A stretch of DNA of 44,854 nt from an uncultured Paracoccaceae bacterium (lineage in GTDB: Bacteria; Pseudomonadota; Alphaproteobacteria; Rhodobacterales; Rhodobacteraceae), in contig CALKJA010000200.1 in the NCBI GenBank assembly GCA_937995865.1, forward strand, positions 1 through 44,854, read 5' to 3'. Under the pieces are notes generated by a model. That model did not search any database, was not told where the DNA came from, and saw only the letters and a program-made list of their open reading frames with translations. The translations under genes and the position numbers were made by a program. How positions within the stretch are numbered: the first letter of the stretch is position 1; each line of letters starts with the position of its first letter. This document shows positions 1 to 8,760 of the stretch, piece after piece.

Positions 1-64
1 ATGGGGCCAAATGGTGCGTTTTGGCCTCGTGTATTGAGCTGATATGGCCAAGAGCCCCGTAATA

Positions 65-94
65 GACCATCAATTCCCATGATTTCCCTTGATT
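65..94 (-). promoter_or_regulatory. candidate MraZ-box array upstream of mraZ leader
   Basis: Read on the + strand, three pentamers GACCA (65-69), TCCCA (75-79) and TCCCT (85-89) lie exactly 10 bp apart, with related spacers TCAAT, TGATT and TGATT. On the - strand they read AGGGA, TGGGA and TGGTC. MraZ of other bacteria binds direct TGGGN-type repeats with 5-nt spacers near its own promoter, so the repeat spacing fits autoregulation. The orientation is reversed relative to mraZ and the site lies about 370 bp upstream of the gene, which would require the long leader. Assignment is by pattern only. Confidence 0.4.
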
Positions 95-129
95 GTTGGG
101 ATTTTCCGTGGCACTCCTTGTTCATCGAA

Positions 130-340
130 GAGAAGGGCACACAACTCGGGGCATCAAAGAACCCCACCCTAAGCGGAAAAATATTCGCAGGTTTCATACA
201 GGCACTCTCCTTTTCGGTACTGAGATCCGGCGCGTGAGCGAGCAGACATCCCCCCAGGTGGCGCGCGCAGCTGGACATCCCGCACAGCGGGGCAAGGACG
301 GCGGATCAGACAGTGGCAGCAGTCTGGTCCGCCGTTTCCA
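130..340 (+). ncRNA. structured dcw 5' leader, probable UpsM-type sRNA region
   Basis: The 464 bp before mraZ hold no convincing gene but several good RNA hairpins. One is CCCGC/GCGGG at 279-291. A longer 12-bp stem at 300-333 includes one U-G wobble. An A/T-rich stem follows at 341-370. In Rhodobacter sphaeroides the dcw mRNA begins with an unusually long leader from which the abundant sRNA UpsM is produced. Position, length and a terminator-like hairpin in mid-leader match that arrangement here. The boundaries given are approximate, because no promoter could be fixed. The sequence was not compared with known UpsM sequences. Confidence 0.45.
300..340 (+). terminator. terminator-like hairpin within the mraZ leader
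   Basis: A 12-bp stem (300-311 with 322-333, ten-base loop) carries a single U-G wobble pair and is followed by GTTTCCATT. The stem is strong but the U-tract is weak, which would suit partial termination releasing a short RNA while some transcription continues into mraZ. Confidence 0.45.
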
Positions 341-370
341 TTCAAAGGGGTCACTTCCAGACCCTTTGAA
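341..370 (+). repeat. inverted repeat in the mraZ leader
   Basis: TTCAAAGGGGTC (341-352) faces GACCCTTTGAA (360-370) across a seven-base loop, with one unpaired G. It directly follows the terminator-like hairpin and may be a second element of leader folding. A further short inverted repeat, CAGACC/GGTCTG with a TTA loop, follows at 374-388. Confidence 0.5.
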
Positions 371-390
371 TATCAGACCTTAGGTCTGTC

Positions 391-431
391 GGTAATTAAG
401 CGGGCAATTGGCCCGGTGGTAATTAAGCGGG
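391..431 (+). repeat. 14-bp direct repeat just upstream of mraZ
   Basis: The 14-mer GGTAATTAAGCGGG occurs at 391-404 and again, identical, at 418-431. The 13-bp spacer contributes to a short inverted repeat CGGGC/GCCCG (401-405 with 411-415). The repeat ends about 33 bp before the mraZ start codon. It could be a binding site for a regulator or an RNA element in the leader. I do not recognise it. Confidence 0.6.
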
Positions 432-464
432 TCTAGGATCCGACGGTATTGAAAAGGGGCCAGC

Positions 465-968
465 GTGGCGCGCAGGTTCAGAGGCGAAAGCCACCATAAG
501 GTGGACACAAAGGGCAGGGTCTCGATTCCTGCATCCTTTCGCCGTGTGCTTGAGCAATCCGACCCCAACTGGACCGAAGGCCTCAACCCGGAATTGGTGA
601 TCGTCTATGGTGATCACCGTCGCAAATTTTTAGAATGCTACACGGTTGAGGCGATCAACGAAGTTGACGGTAAGATCGATGCCCTCCCGCGCGGGTCAAA
701 AGAACGCAAAATCCTTGAGCGGCTTTTTCACGGCCAGTCCTTTCCAACAACGGTTGATGAAACGGGCCGCCTAGTCCTTCCATCCAAGCTGCGTGCCAAG
801 ATCGCGCTTGAAGCTGAGGCATTTTTTATTGCTGCGGGTGACACGTTTCAGATTTGGAAGCCCGAAACCTATGAGGCCGAAGAGCTTTCGGCGACCGAGG
901 CGTTCCTTGATGAGCTCCCGGATGATTTTGACCCATTGTCCTTTTTGGACGGAGTAGCGGAGACGTAA
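465..968 (+). CDS. mraZ: transcriptional regulator MraZ
   Basis: MraZ is the nucleoid-associated regulator that opens dcw clusters and, in bacteria studied, controls its own operon. The 167-aa product has the two expected SpoVT/AbrB-like halves, marked by VDTKGRVSIPASFR (about residues 13-26) and VDETGRLVLPSKLR (about 97-110). Both keep the DxxGR core. Translation starts at GTG 465, giving the usual N-terminus MARRFRGE. An AAGGGG stretch lies 6-12 bp upstream. Only 3 bp separate it from rsmH. The long structured leader and candidate MraZ boxes upstream suggest regulated expression. The family call is firm; the regulatory target here is inferred. Confidence 0.95.
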   Translation: MARRFRGESHHKVDTKGRVSIPASFRRVLEQSDPNWTEGLNPELVIVYGDHRRKFLECYTVEAINEVDGKIDALPRGSKERKILERLFHGQSFPTTVDETGRLVLPSKLRAKIALEAEAFFIAAGDTFQIWKPETYEAEELSATEAFLDELPDDFDPLSFLDGVAET

Positions 969-971
969 GCG

Positions 972-1949
972 ATGGCTGCCGCCGCTGCCCCCCACATTCC
1001 CGTTCTGCTTGAGCCCATTTTGCGCCTGTGCGCGCCGATCACTGGGCGTTGGTTGGACGGCACCTTTGGTGCAGGTAGCTACACGCGCGGCTTGCTTGAG
1101 GCGGGTGCGGATAAGGTTTTTGGTGTGGATCGTGACCCATCTGTTTTTGAAATGGCAGACTGGGCACGCGAATATGGTGACCGGCTGGAACTGGTCGAGG
1201 GAACCTTTTCGAAGCTCGACACATACGCAAGCGATCTTGATGGCGTGGTTTTGGATCTTGGTGTCTCATCTATGCAAATCGATCAGGCTGAGCGTGGGTT
1301 TTCGTTTATGAAGGATGGTCCGCTGGATATGCGGATGTCTCAGTCTGGCCGGTCAGCGGCGGATATCGTGGCCGAAGCCTCCGAAGGCGAGCTGGCTAAT
1401 ATCTTGTTTTATTATGGCGAAGAGCGTGCGAGCCGCCGGATTGCTAAAGCAATCGTGCGGACGCGGGCAGAGGTGCCAATTACCCGCACACTTCAACTTG
1501 CGGAGTTGATTGAAGGGTGTCTGCCACGCCCCAAACCGAACCAGTCCCACCCAGCGACGCGCAGTTTTCAAGCTTTGAGAATTGCGGTGAATTCAGAATA
1601 TGATGAACTTTTCCATGGCCTTACTGCGGCTGAGCGTGCGCTCAAGCCTGGTGGCGTATTGGTAGTTGTGACGTTTCATTCGGTTGAGGATCGGATCGCG
1701 AAACGATTCCTGCAATTGCGCGGTGGCAGAGCGCCATCCGGTAACCGTTATGCGCCGGAACAGGTACGCGCTGCGGCTCCGTTTGAGCTCGTAACACGCA
1801 AGGCAGTTGCGCCAGTCCCATCTGAGATCGAAGCGAACCCGCGTGCGCGCTCCGCAATGCTTCGCATTGCGCGCCGTACGAATCAAGATGCGCCAACCCC
1901 CGAGGCACGTGGTCTTGGAATGCCAATGTTGCCAGAGGCGCGCCGATGA
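972..1949 (+). CDS. rsmH: 16S rRNA (cytosine(1402)-N(4))-methyltransferase RsmH
   Basis: RsmH (MraW) uses S-adenosylmethionine to methylate N4 of C1402 in the 16S rRNA decoding centre. The 325-aa product has the family opening [10 protein letters not shown], the SAM-binding stretch [14 protein letters not shown] (residues 29-42) and GVDRDP. Later it has [16 protein letters not shown] and GPLDMRM, then NSEYDEL and [15 protein letters not shown] near the C-terminus. Its stop overlaps the ftsL start by 4 nt (ATGA), so the two are probably translationally coupled. The length is normal and nothing is missing. Confidence 0.97.
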   Translation: MAAAAAPHIPVLLEPILRLCAPITGRWLDGTFGAGSYTRGLLEAGADKVFGVDRDPSVFEMADWAREYGDRLELVEGTFSKLDTYASDLDGVVLDLGVSSMQIDQAERGFSFMKDGPLDMRMSQSGRSAADIVAEASEGELANILFYYGEERASRRIAKAIVRTRAEVPITRTLQLAELIEGCLPRPKPNQSHPATRSFQALRIAVNSEYDELFHGLTAAERALKPGGVLVVVTFHSVEDRIAKRFLQLRGGRAPSGNRYAPEQVRAAAPFELVTRKAVAPVPSEIEANPRARSAMLRIARRTNQDAPTPEARGLGMPMLPEARR

Positions 1950-2305
1950 AAAGCCTCCTGTACATGCTTGCTGGTTTTGCGGTGATGGGCCTCGCTTTTT
2001 GGGCCTATTCCGAAAATTATCGGACGCAGGCAAGCATTGATAAGGTGGAGCGCCTACACCGCGAGATTTCCACATCCACTGCGCGGATGTCCGTTTTGAA
2101 GGCTGAATGGGCCTATCTCAACCGTCCGGACCGTTTGCGAGACCTTGCTGATATGAACTTCCCAAGGCTTGAGCTTTTACCGCTTGCACCAGAGCAGCTG
2201 GGAAGCATTGATCAGGTAGGTTTTCCCGCTGAGCCGCTCTTGGCTGTTACCGATCCCGTTGAGGTTATGAACCGTAACGCAGAAGAGCAGGAGGCACGCC
2301 CATGA
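1946..2305 (+). CDS. ftsL: cell division protein FtsL
   Basis: This 119-aa protein is assigned to FtsL by its slot between rsmH and ftsI and by its architecture. It has a very short cytoplasmic end, a single membrane segment (about residues 4-21), then a periplasmic coiled-coil-like stretch (about 30-60) and a short tail containing [13 protein letters not shown]. FtsL forms a complex with FtsB and FtsQ that recruits and activates FtsW/FtsI at the septum. FtsL sequences are poorly conserved, so gene order carries much of the call. It overlaps rsmH and ftsI by 4 nt each. Confidence 0.88.
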   Translation: MKSLLYMLAGFAVMGLAFWAYSENYRTQASIDKVERLHREISTSTARMSVLKAEWAYLNRPDRLRDLADMNFPRLELLPLAPEQLGSIDQVGFPAEPLLAVTDPVEVMNRNAEEQEARP

Positions 2306-4092
2306 TCCGCACGCCTTTGCGTCCGTTGGCACGTATCCTAGGCGCGCGCGACGCGGGCCAAGATCCAGATTGGATTGAACGCGAGAATATTCGCCGTCGC
2401 CACGAAGTGATGCGTGACAAGGCGCGCGTGATGGCCGAAAGCCGATTGATCGTTCTTGGGCTGTTTTTCCTTGCTGGATACGTTTTGATTGCCGCGCAGA
2501 TGACACTTTTGAGTGTGTCAGAGCCGCAAGAGCCGCGGACGACAGCGACGACCACACAGATCCTTGCCCAACGGGCAGACATTGTCGACCGCCAAGGGCG
2601 GGTGCTCGCCACCAATTTTGATACACATAGTCTTTATGCCCATCCGCAGGATCTGATTGATCCGGCAGGAGCCGTCGCGGCGTTGGTTGAGATTTTTCCG
2701 GATTTGGATGCGCAAAAGCTGCTGGAAGACTTCACTGGCACGCGCAAATTTCTATGGCTCAAGCGCAAAATTAGCCCTGAGCAAAAACAAGCCGTGCACG
2801 ACATCGGTGATCCAGGCCTTTTGTTTGGTCCGCGCGAGATGCGGCTGTATCCAAACGGAGCCGTTGCCTCGCATGTTTTAGGTGGTGCGTCTTTCGGTAA
2901 AGAAGGGGTTGCAAGCGCCGAGGTGATTGGCGTCGCTGGCGTTGAGAAACGCTTTGATGACTATTTGCGTGATCCGTCTAACAACGGCGCCCCTCTGCAA
3001 CTCTCGCTTGATCTGAGCGTTCAGGCAGCGTCTGAGCGCGTGCTGCAAGGTGGTATGGGGTTGTTTAACGCCAAGGGTGCGGCATCTGTTTTGATGGATG
3101 TTCATACCGGCGAAGTGATCAGCCTAGTCTCACTGCCAGATTTTGATCCCAATGAGCGGCCCCGGCCGCTGACCGAAGGGGATGAAGCCGACAGCCCAAT
3201 CTTCAACCGAGCATTGCAGGGTGTTTACGAGCTTGGCTCTGCATTCAAGATTTTTACCGCTGCGCAAGCAATGGAGCTAGGCCTTGCGAACCCGGGCACT
3301 CAGATCAACACCCAAGGCCCAATTCAATGGGGCAAGTTTAAAATCCGTGAGTTTCAGAACAAAAGTTACGGGCCGTCCCTAAGTGTGTCTAAGATCATTC
3401 AAAAATCGTCGAATATCGGTACAGCGCGTCTTGCCTTGGAAATCGGCGGCGCACGTCAAAAGGCATTTTTGGGGGAGCTTGGTTTCTTGGAACCGACGCC
3501 AATTGAAATGATTGAGGCCCCCACCGGACGCCCTCTTTTCCCTTCCAATTGGTCAGATCTGTCAACAATGACGATTAGCTATGGTCACGGAATTTCAACC
3601 TCACCGCTGCACCTTGCGGCTGGCTATGCCTCATTGCTGAATGGGGGGTACAAGGTTGAGCCAACGTTGCTCAAGGCAACAGCACCGCGTCGGGGCAAAC
3701 AAATAGTGCGCCCAGAAGTTTCGGCGGCAGCGCGGGATATGCTCCGTTTAGTCGTGACCGAAGGCACCGCTTCGATGGGCGATGTGGAAGGTTATGCTGT
3801 TGGTGGTAAGACCGGAACAGCGGATAAACCCAAGCCGCGCGGAGGCTACTACGACGACCGCACGATAACGACATTTGCAAGCGTGTTTCCAGCAGATAAT
3901 CCCAAATACGTTCTTGTGGTAAGTTTTGATGAGGCTGTGGAGTCTTCAGGCGATAAGCCTCGCCGTTCCGCAGGATGGACCGCAGTTCCCGTTGCCGCTG
4001 AAATGATCCGTAGGGTTGCGCCTTTGCTTGGGTTGCGGCCAAAGATTGAACACGTCGCGTTGGATAGTATAACGCTCACATCGAGTGAATAG
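2302..4092 (+). CDS. ftsI: septal peptidoglycan transpeptidase FtsI (PBP3)
   Basis: FtsI is the class B penicillin-binding protein that cross-links septal peptidoglycan with FtsW. The 596-aa product has one membrane anchor (about residues 50-70), a dimerisation domain and a transpeptidase domain. All three catalytic motifs are present: SAFK with Ser313 as nucleophile, SSN (369-371) and KTG (503-505). The region before the anchor is about 50 residues and charged. It overlaps ftsL by 4 nt and ends 20 bp before murE. Confidence 0.96.
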   Translation: MIRTPLRPLARILGARDAGQDPDWIERENIRRRHEVMRDKARVMAESRLIVLGLFFLAGYVLIAAQMTLLSVSEPQEPRTTATTTQILAQRADIVDRQGRVLATNFDTHSLYAHPQDLIDPAGAVAALVEIFPDLDAQKLLEDFTGTRKFLWLKRKISPEQKQAVHDIGDPGLLFGPREMRLYPNGAVASHVLGGASFGKEGVASAEVIGVAGVEKRFDDYLRDPSNNGAPLQLSLDLSVQAASERVLQGGMGLFNAKGAASVLMDVHTGEVISLVSLPDFDPNERPRPLTEGDEADSPIFNRALQGVYELGSAFKIFTAAQAMELGLANPGTQINTQGPIQWGKFKIREFQNKSYGPSLSVSKIIQKSSNIGTARLALEIGGARQKAFLGELGFLEPTPIEMIEAPTGRPLFPSNWSDLSTMTISYGHGISTSPLHLAAGYASLLNGGYKVEPTLLKATAPRRGKQIVRPEVSAAARDMLRLVVTEGTASMGDVEGYAVGGKTGTADKPKPRGGYYDDRTITTFASVFPADNPKYVLVVSFDEAVESSGDKPRRSAGWTAVPVAAEMIRRVAPLLGLRPKIEHVALDSITLTSSE

Positions 4093-4095
4093 CAG

Positions 4096-4112
4096 AAGGG
4101 GGCGCACCCCCC
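4096..4112 (+). promoter_or_regulatory. hairpin covering the murE ribosome binding site
   Basis: GGGGG (4098-4102) and CCCCC (4107-4111) can pair across a CGCA loop. The left arm is the purine-rich AGAAGGGGG that should serve as the murE Shine-Dalgarno sequence, and the right arm ends two bases before the ATG. If it folds, it would hide the site, making murE depend on ribosomes arriving from ftsI. This is inferred from sequence only. Confidence 0.45.
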
Positions 4113-5597
4113 ATGAGTAACCAGATCAAAAAGCTCAGCGACCTTGGGCTTAGCGCACAAGGCGGCGAGAATCCGGAAGTTTCTGGTCTTGCGGTCGACT
4201 CACGAGATGTCAGGCAGCGCTTCCTCTTTGCGGCTTTGCCGGGTGTGAATGTGCATGGTGCGGAATTTGTGAGCTATGCATTGCGGCAAGGTGCGGGGGT
4301 TATCCTTACGGATGCCGCAGGCGCTGTATTGGCGTCGGATGCTTTGGCGGAACGTGCCGCTGCCCTGATCGTTGTGGAAGATCCGCGGGCGGCCCTTTCA
4401 GCGGCTGCGGCGCTTTGGTTCGGAGTGCAGCCCGCAAACATGGTTGCAGTTACTGGTACAAATGGCAAAACGTCCGTCTCAAGCTTTACCCGCCAAATTT
4501 GGATCGCTCTAGGTTATGGGGCGGTGAACCTTGGGACAACCGGCGTAGAAGGGGCTTGGACGGCTCCGCTGGGCCATACCACGCCGGAACCGATCACCCT
4601 GCACCGTGCGCTTGCTGGTGCCGCGTCTCACAATATCACCCATGCTGCGATGGAAGCGTCCTCGCACGGGCTTGAGCAGCGTCGCTTGGACGGTGTGATG
4701 CTGCGCGCGGCGGGATTCACAAATTTGACCCAAGATCACTTGGACTATCACGGCACGTTCGATGCCTATTTTGATGCCAAGGCGCGTCTTTTTCAAAGCG
4801 TGCTTCCTGATGATGGGATCGCGGTCATCAATGCCGATGATGCATTTGGCGCGCGCATGGCGCATGTGGCAGAAAAGCGTGGGCAAACTCTTCTGACTGT
4901 GGGCACCTCGAGCGATGCTCTTTTAAGGTTGGAAGGGCAGCGCTTCGATGCAACCGGTCAAGATATTCGGCTGCGCTACGAAGGCGAAGTCTATCAGGCC
5001 CGTCTCGATCTCATAGGCGGCTTCCAAGCAGAGAACGTGCTTGTGGCAGCTGCGTTGGTTATCGCTTGTGGCGCAGAACCCGAACAGGTTTTTCGTGCCT
5101 TGTCAGAGTTAGAAACAGTACGTGGCCGCATGCAGCACGCAGCGACGCGCGCCAATGGTGCCTCTGTTTTTGTCGATTATGCCCATACACCTGACGCGGT
5201 TGAAACGGCACTGAAGGCCATGCGCCCGCATGTCATGGGGCGGTTGATCGTCGTCTTGGGAGCCGGCGGAGATCGTGACCCAACCAAACGCCAACTGATG
5301 GGACGGGCTGCACAGGAAAATGCGGACCTCGTGTTTATCACGGATGACAATCCGCGCAGCGAAGACCCCGCAACCATCCGCGCCGCAGTAAAAGAAGGTG
5401 CACCTGAGGCAATAGAGGTTGCCGACAGGGCCGAAGCAATCCTGCGCGCCGTTGATGCGCTGGGACCCGGCGACACCTTGCTAATCGCCGGCAAGGGCCA
5501 TGAGACAGGGCAGATCGTTGGCGATGCAATTCTGCCCTTCGATGATGTGGAACAGGCCTCGATCGCCGTGGCTGCTTTGGAAGAGGGGCTGGCATGA
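4113..5597 (+). CDS. murE: UDP-MurNAc-L-Ala-D-Glu:meso-DAP ligase MurE
   Basis: MurE adds the third stem-peptide residue in the cytoplasm, using ATP. The 494-aa product shows the Mur ligase layout: an N-terminal substrate domain, a central ATP domain with GTNGKT at 115-120, LTQDHLDYHG, and a C-terminal domain with DYAHTPDAVE and GAGGDRDPTKR. The motif DNPR at 412-415 marks enzymes that select meso-diaminopimelate rather than lysine, as expected for a Gram-negative. It overlaps murF by 4 nt. A hairpin over its ribosome binding site may couple it to ftsI. Confidence 0.97.
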   Translation: MSNQIKKLSDLGLSAQGGENPEVSGLAVDSRDVRQRFLFAALPGVNVHGAEFVSYALRQGAGVILTDAAGAVLASDALAERAAALIVVEDPRAALSAAAALWFGVQPANMVAVTGTNGKTSVSSFTRQIWIALGYGAVNLGTTGVEGAWTAPLGHTTPEPITLHRALAGAASHNITHAAMEASSHGLEQRRLDGVMLRAAGFTNLTQDHLDYHGTFDAYFDAKARLFQSVLPDDGIAVINADDAFGARMAHVAEKRGQTLLTVGTSSDALLRLEGQRFDATGQDIRLRYEGEVYQARLDLIGGFQAENVLVAAALVIACGAEPEQVFRALSELETVRGRMQHAATRANGASVFVDYAHTPDAVETALKAMRPHVMGRLIVVLGAGGDRDPTKRQLMGRAAQENADLVFITDDNPRSEDPATIRAAVKEGAPEAIEVADRAEAILRAVDALGPGDTLLIAGKGHETGQIVGDAILPFDDVEQASIAVAALEEGLA

Positions 5598-7024
5598 CAC
5601 TTTGGACGGCAGCGGACGCCGCCGCCGCGACGGGCGGGCAAGTATCTGACAATTGGAGCGCAACAGGCGTGTCTATCGATACGCGCACGCTTGTTCCTGG
5701 CGATCTCTTCGTTGCACTCTCAGCTGCACGTGATGGGCATGACTTCGTTGCGCAAGCCTTAGAAGCCGGTGCAAGCGCCGCCCTTGTATCACGGGTGCCT
5801 GAAGGCGTGTCTCCAGCAAAGCTTTTGGTTGTCCGCGATGTGTTGACTGGACTCGAGGATTTAGGGCGGGCTGCCCGCGCACGAACTCAAGCGCGCGTTG
5901 TTGGCATCACCGGGTCCGTAGGTAAGACGTCAACAAAAGAAATGCTACGCGATGTGCTGACTCCTCAGGGCCGAACGCATGTAGCGCAGGCGTCGTACAA
6001 CAATCACTGGGGTGTGCCTCTGACGCTGGCCCGCATGCCAGCCGAGACTGAGTATGCCGTGATTGAGATCGGGATGAACCATCCCGGTGAGATCGCGCCG
6101 CTTGCTCAAATGGCGCAACCGCATGTCATAATGATCACTTCAATTGCTGCGGCTCACCTTGAGGCGTTTGACAACCTTGAAGGCATTGCTGAGGAAAAGA
6201 TATCGATTGTGTCTGGTCTTATGCCTAAGGGAACAGCCGTACTTAATATGGATACTGACCATGCGGATCTGTTGATATCACGGGCGCGCGCTGCAGGGGC
6301 GCAGATCGTGACATTTGGATTGAATGGCGACCAACCTTTGGACAGTCTGCGTATCGTGGCCGATACAACAATTGTTGGAACACAAATTGATGGTGCCGCG
6401 GCCTTGATCAAATTGAACACTCCGGGCCGGCATTTTGGTATGAATGGTTTGGGTGTCTTGGCTGTGGTCGGGGCTCTGGGCGCTGACAAAGGACGGGCCG
6501 TACTTGATCTTGGCCGCTGGAGCCCCCCAGAAGGGCGAGGGAAATGCGAAGTTGTTTCGTTGGACCCGGCAGATGAGCAGCTTTCATTCTCGATGATTGA
6601 TGATGCGTTTAACGCAAACCCTGCGTCGGTGGCGGCGGCACTTGAAGTTTTGGCAGCAGCGCAACCAACTGAGATCAAAAGCCGAGCGATGCGAGGCCGT
6701 CGCATCGCGGTGCTGGGGGATATGCTTGAGATCGGTGAAACCGAGCAAGCCGAACACGCAGCAATTGCGCAAATTGCCCATATTTCTAGCGTTCAAATCG
6801 TCCATTGCGTCGGCCACCGAATGCGTCACCTGTATGATGCTCTACCGCTTGAACAGCGCGGGCAGTGGTTTGAAACGGCAGCGGACGCTTCCGCGCAATC
6901 CCATGATTTGGTTAGCGCTGGTGATGTGATTTTAATCAAGGGCTCTATGGGCTCTGCCGTTTCACGTGTAGTTGACGCATTGCGCAAACTCGGGCATCCG
7001 CGCTCAAAGCGTTTAGAAACATAA
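5594..7024 (+). CDS. murF: UDP-MurNAc-tripeptide:D-alanyl-D-alanine ligase MurF
   Basis: MurF joins D-Ala-D-Ala (made by Ddl, also in this window) to the tripeptide made by MurE, completing the UDP-MurNAc-pentapeptide. The 476-aa product has the ATP loop GSVGKT at 107-112, followed by SYNNHWGVPLTLARM and EIGMNHPGEI, both typical of MurF. DDAFNANPASV and the C-terminal LIKGSMGSAVSRVV also fit. Length is normal. The start overlaps the end of murE by 4 nt, and a 33-bp gap precedes mraY. Confidence 0.97.
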   Translation: MTLWTAADAAAATGGQVSDNWSATGVSIDTRTLVPGDLFVALSAARDGHDFVAQALEAGASAALVSRVPEGVSPAKLLVVRDVLTGLEDLGRAARARTQARVVGITGSVGKTSTKEMLRDVLTPQGRTHVAQASYNNHWGVPLTLARMPAETEYAVIEIGMNHPGEIAPLAQMAQPHVIMITSIAAAHLEAFDNLEGIAEEKISIVSGLMPKGTAVLNMDTDHADLLISRARAAGAQIVTFGLNGDQPLDSLRIVADTTIVGTQIDGAAALIKLNTPGRHFGMNGLGVLAVVGALGADKGRAVLDLGRWSPPEGRGKCEVVSLDPADEQLSFSMIDDAFNANPASVAAALEVLAAAQPTEIKSRAMRGRRIAVLGDMLEIGETEQAEHAAIAQIAHISSVQIVHCVGHRMRHLYDALPLEQRGQWFETAADASAQSHDLVSAGDVILIKGSMGSAVSRVVDALRKLGHPRSKRLET

Positions 7025-7057
7025 GAATACGACGGTAAAAAAGAGGCACAGTACCCC

Positions 7058-8140
7058 ATGTTATATTGGCTCACAGCCCTATCTGACGGAGGCGATTTCT
7101 TTAACCTCTTTCGCTACATCACCTTTCGCGCGGGCGGGGCATTCATAACATCCCTCATTTTTGCGTTTATCTTCGGCAAACCATTGATCAATCTGTTGCG
7201 TCGCAAACAAGGCAAAGGTCAGCCGATCCGCGACGATGGCCCCGAAGGGCATTTTGCTAAGGCCGGAACGCCCACGATGGGCGGCGCTTTGATTCTTGGT
7301 GCGTTGATCTTCTCGACGTTGCTTTGGGCCCGTTTGGACAATGGATTTGTGTGGCTACTGCTTTTTGTCACGATCTCCTTTGGGGCGATTGGGTTTGCGG
7401 ATGACTATGCCAAAGTGTCAAAACAAAACACGGCGGGCGTTCCGGGCAAGGTTCGGCTTGGGCTTGGGTTCATAATCGCGATTATTGCTGCAGTGGCGGC
7501 ACTCTACCTTCACCCGGTCGAGCTTCAAAACAAGTTGGCCTTGCCGATCTTCAAGGACACACTTGTTAATCTGGGTTTCCTCTTCATTCCTTTTGCTCTG
7601 ATTGTGATTGTTGGGGCTGCAAATGCCGTAAACCTTACTGACGGTCTGGACGGGCTTGCGATCATGCCGGTGATGATTTCAGCAGGAACGCTTGGTGTGA
7701 TTGCCTATGCGGTTGGGCGCGTTGACTTCACCGAATATCTTGATGTGCATTACGTTCCCGGTACGGGTGAAATCCTCATCTTTACGATGGGGCTCATCGG
7801 CGGCGGGTTGGGCTTTTTATGGTATAACGCACCGCCTGCTGCGGTCTTCATGGGCGATACAGGGTCTTTGGCGCTTGGTGGGGCTTTGGGCGCGATTGCG
7901 GTTGCCACTAAGCACGAGATTGTGCTGGCAATCGTGGGCGGTGTCTTTGTGGTCGAGGCGCTGAGCGTTATCATTCAGGTGCTCTATTATAAACGGACCG
8001 GAAAACGCGTTTTTCTGATGGCCCCAATCCATCATCACTATGAAAAAAAAGGATGGGCCGAGCCGCAGATCGTCATCCGATTTTGGATTGTGTCACTTAT
8101 CCTTGCCATGATCGGGCTCGCGACACTCAAAGTGCGATGA
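7058..8140 (+). CDS. mraY: phospho-MurNAc-pentapeptide transferase MraY
   Basis: MraY moves phospho-MurNAc-pentapeptide from UDP onto undecaprenyl phosphate at the inner membrane, forming lipid I. The 360-aa product is very hydrophobic, with about ten membrane segments. It carries the family motifs: [27 protein letters not shown] with the catalytic Asp pair, [10 protein letters not shown], and the histidine-rich [12 protein letters not shown] near the C-terminus. A purine-rich AAGAGGC precedes the ATG. Its TGA overlaps the ATG of the following unknown gene. Confidence 0.98.
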   Translation: MLYWLTALSDGGDFFNLFRYITFRAGGAFITSLIFAFIFGKPLINLLRRKQGKGQPIRDDGPEGHFAKAGTPTMGGALILGALIFSTLLWARLDNGFVWLLLFVTISFGAIGFADDYAKVSKQNTAGVPGKVRLGLGFIIAIIAAVAALYLHPVELQNKLALPIFKDTLVNLGFLFIPFALIVIVGAANAVNLTDGLDGLAIMPVMISAGTLGVIAYAVGRVDFTEYLDVHYVPGTGEILIFTMGLIGGGLGFLWYNAPPAAVFMGDTGSLALGGALGAIAVATKHEIVLAIVGGVFVVEALSVIIQVLYYKRTGKRVFLMAPIHHHYEKKGWAEPQIVIRFWIVSLILAMIGLATLKVR

Positions 8141-8760
8141 GTGTTGCGGATTATCGCGCGCTAGTTCAATCGCAGCTTGAGGCACAACGGGGAGCTGTGC
8201 TGCCCGTACTTGAGCAAATTGCTACCTATCCGGCTGACTGCCCAGCCTTTGCGCATCTAGAGATTGCTGTTGCCGAGCTCACCGAGCGGTTCCCACTGAC
8301 GATCATATGTGAAGGCGCGGATTTGGATGAAGCCGCCCTGAATTCGCGCTTTGATAACTTGCCAGCATTACTGGCCGTTGAAGAAGAAGCTAAGTTCATT
8401 CTTTGGGAAGACGGCCCACATGGTCCGCAACACGCACTGGTTCAGCCTGTATTGGATGAAGCAAGTGTTGAGCGGACTGTCATTCTGCCTTGGCTCTCTG
8501 CACTGGGCAAAGAGGCAGGTCTGGAAGATGCTTCGATTGGAGTGAGCATTGGGTTGCACGACGACGCAGCGCCTTTGACGCTCTCCGAGCCAAAGGGTGG
8601 TTTGGAAGCCTTTACTCAGGCCGCACACGAAGAGATTAAGGACGCGCGGGAAATCTACAAACAGGCTTTTGAATCCCGCAAACGGGACAGAAACGCTGCA
8701 CCCACCGTGCCCGGCAGAAAACCCGGGCTTTTGCGACGTCTTTTTGGAGGGCGGACATGA
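8137..8760 (+). CDS. uncharacterised protein between mraY and murD
   Basis: I do not recognise this 207-aa product. The start at 8137 ([11 protein letters not shown]) is chosen because it forms an ATGA overlap with mraY; an earlier ATG at 8053 would run inside mraY. The gene ends in another 4-nt overlap with murD, so it is probably translated along with wall-synthesis genes. It has no signal peptide or membrane segment. The body is acidic. A basic tail containing [11 protein letters not shown] could act as an amphipathic membrane-binding helix. Its position suggests a role around MraY or MurD, but this is inference from context. Confidence 0.85.
   Translation: MSVADYRALVQSQLEAQRGAVLPVLEQIATYPADCPAFAHLEIAVAELTERFPLTIICEGADLDEAALNSRFDNLPALLAVEEEAKFILWEDGPHGPQHALVQPVLDEASVERTVILPWLSALGKEAGLEDASIGVSIGLHDDAAPLTLSEPKGGLEAFTQAAHEEIKDAREIYKQAFESRKRDRNAAPTVPGRKPGLLRRLFGGRT

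Noticed and set aside
93-383. 96-codon open frame in the mraZ leader
   Set aside because: Composition and sequence look non-coding, and it spans the RNA hairpins. The region is better explained as a structured leader.
130-464. RNase P RNA gene before mraZ
   Set aside because: The conserved core strings of bacterial RNase P RNA (such as GAGGAAAGTCC) were not found on either strand.
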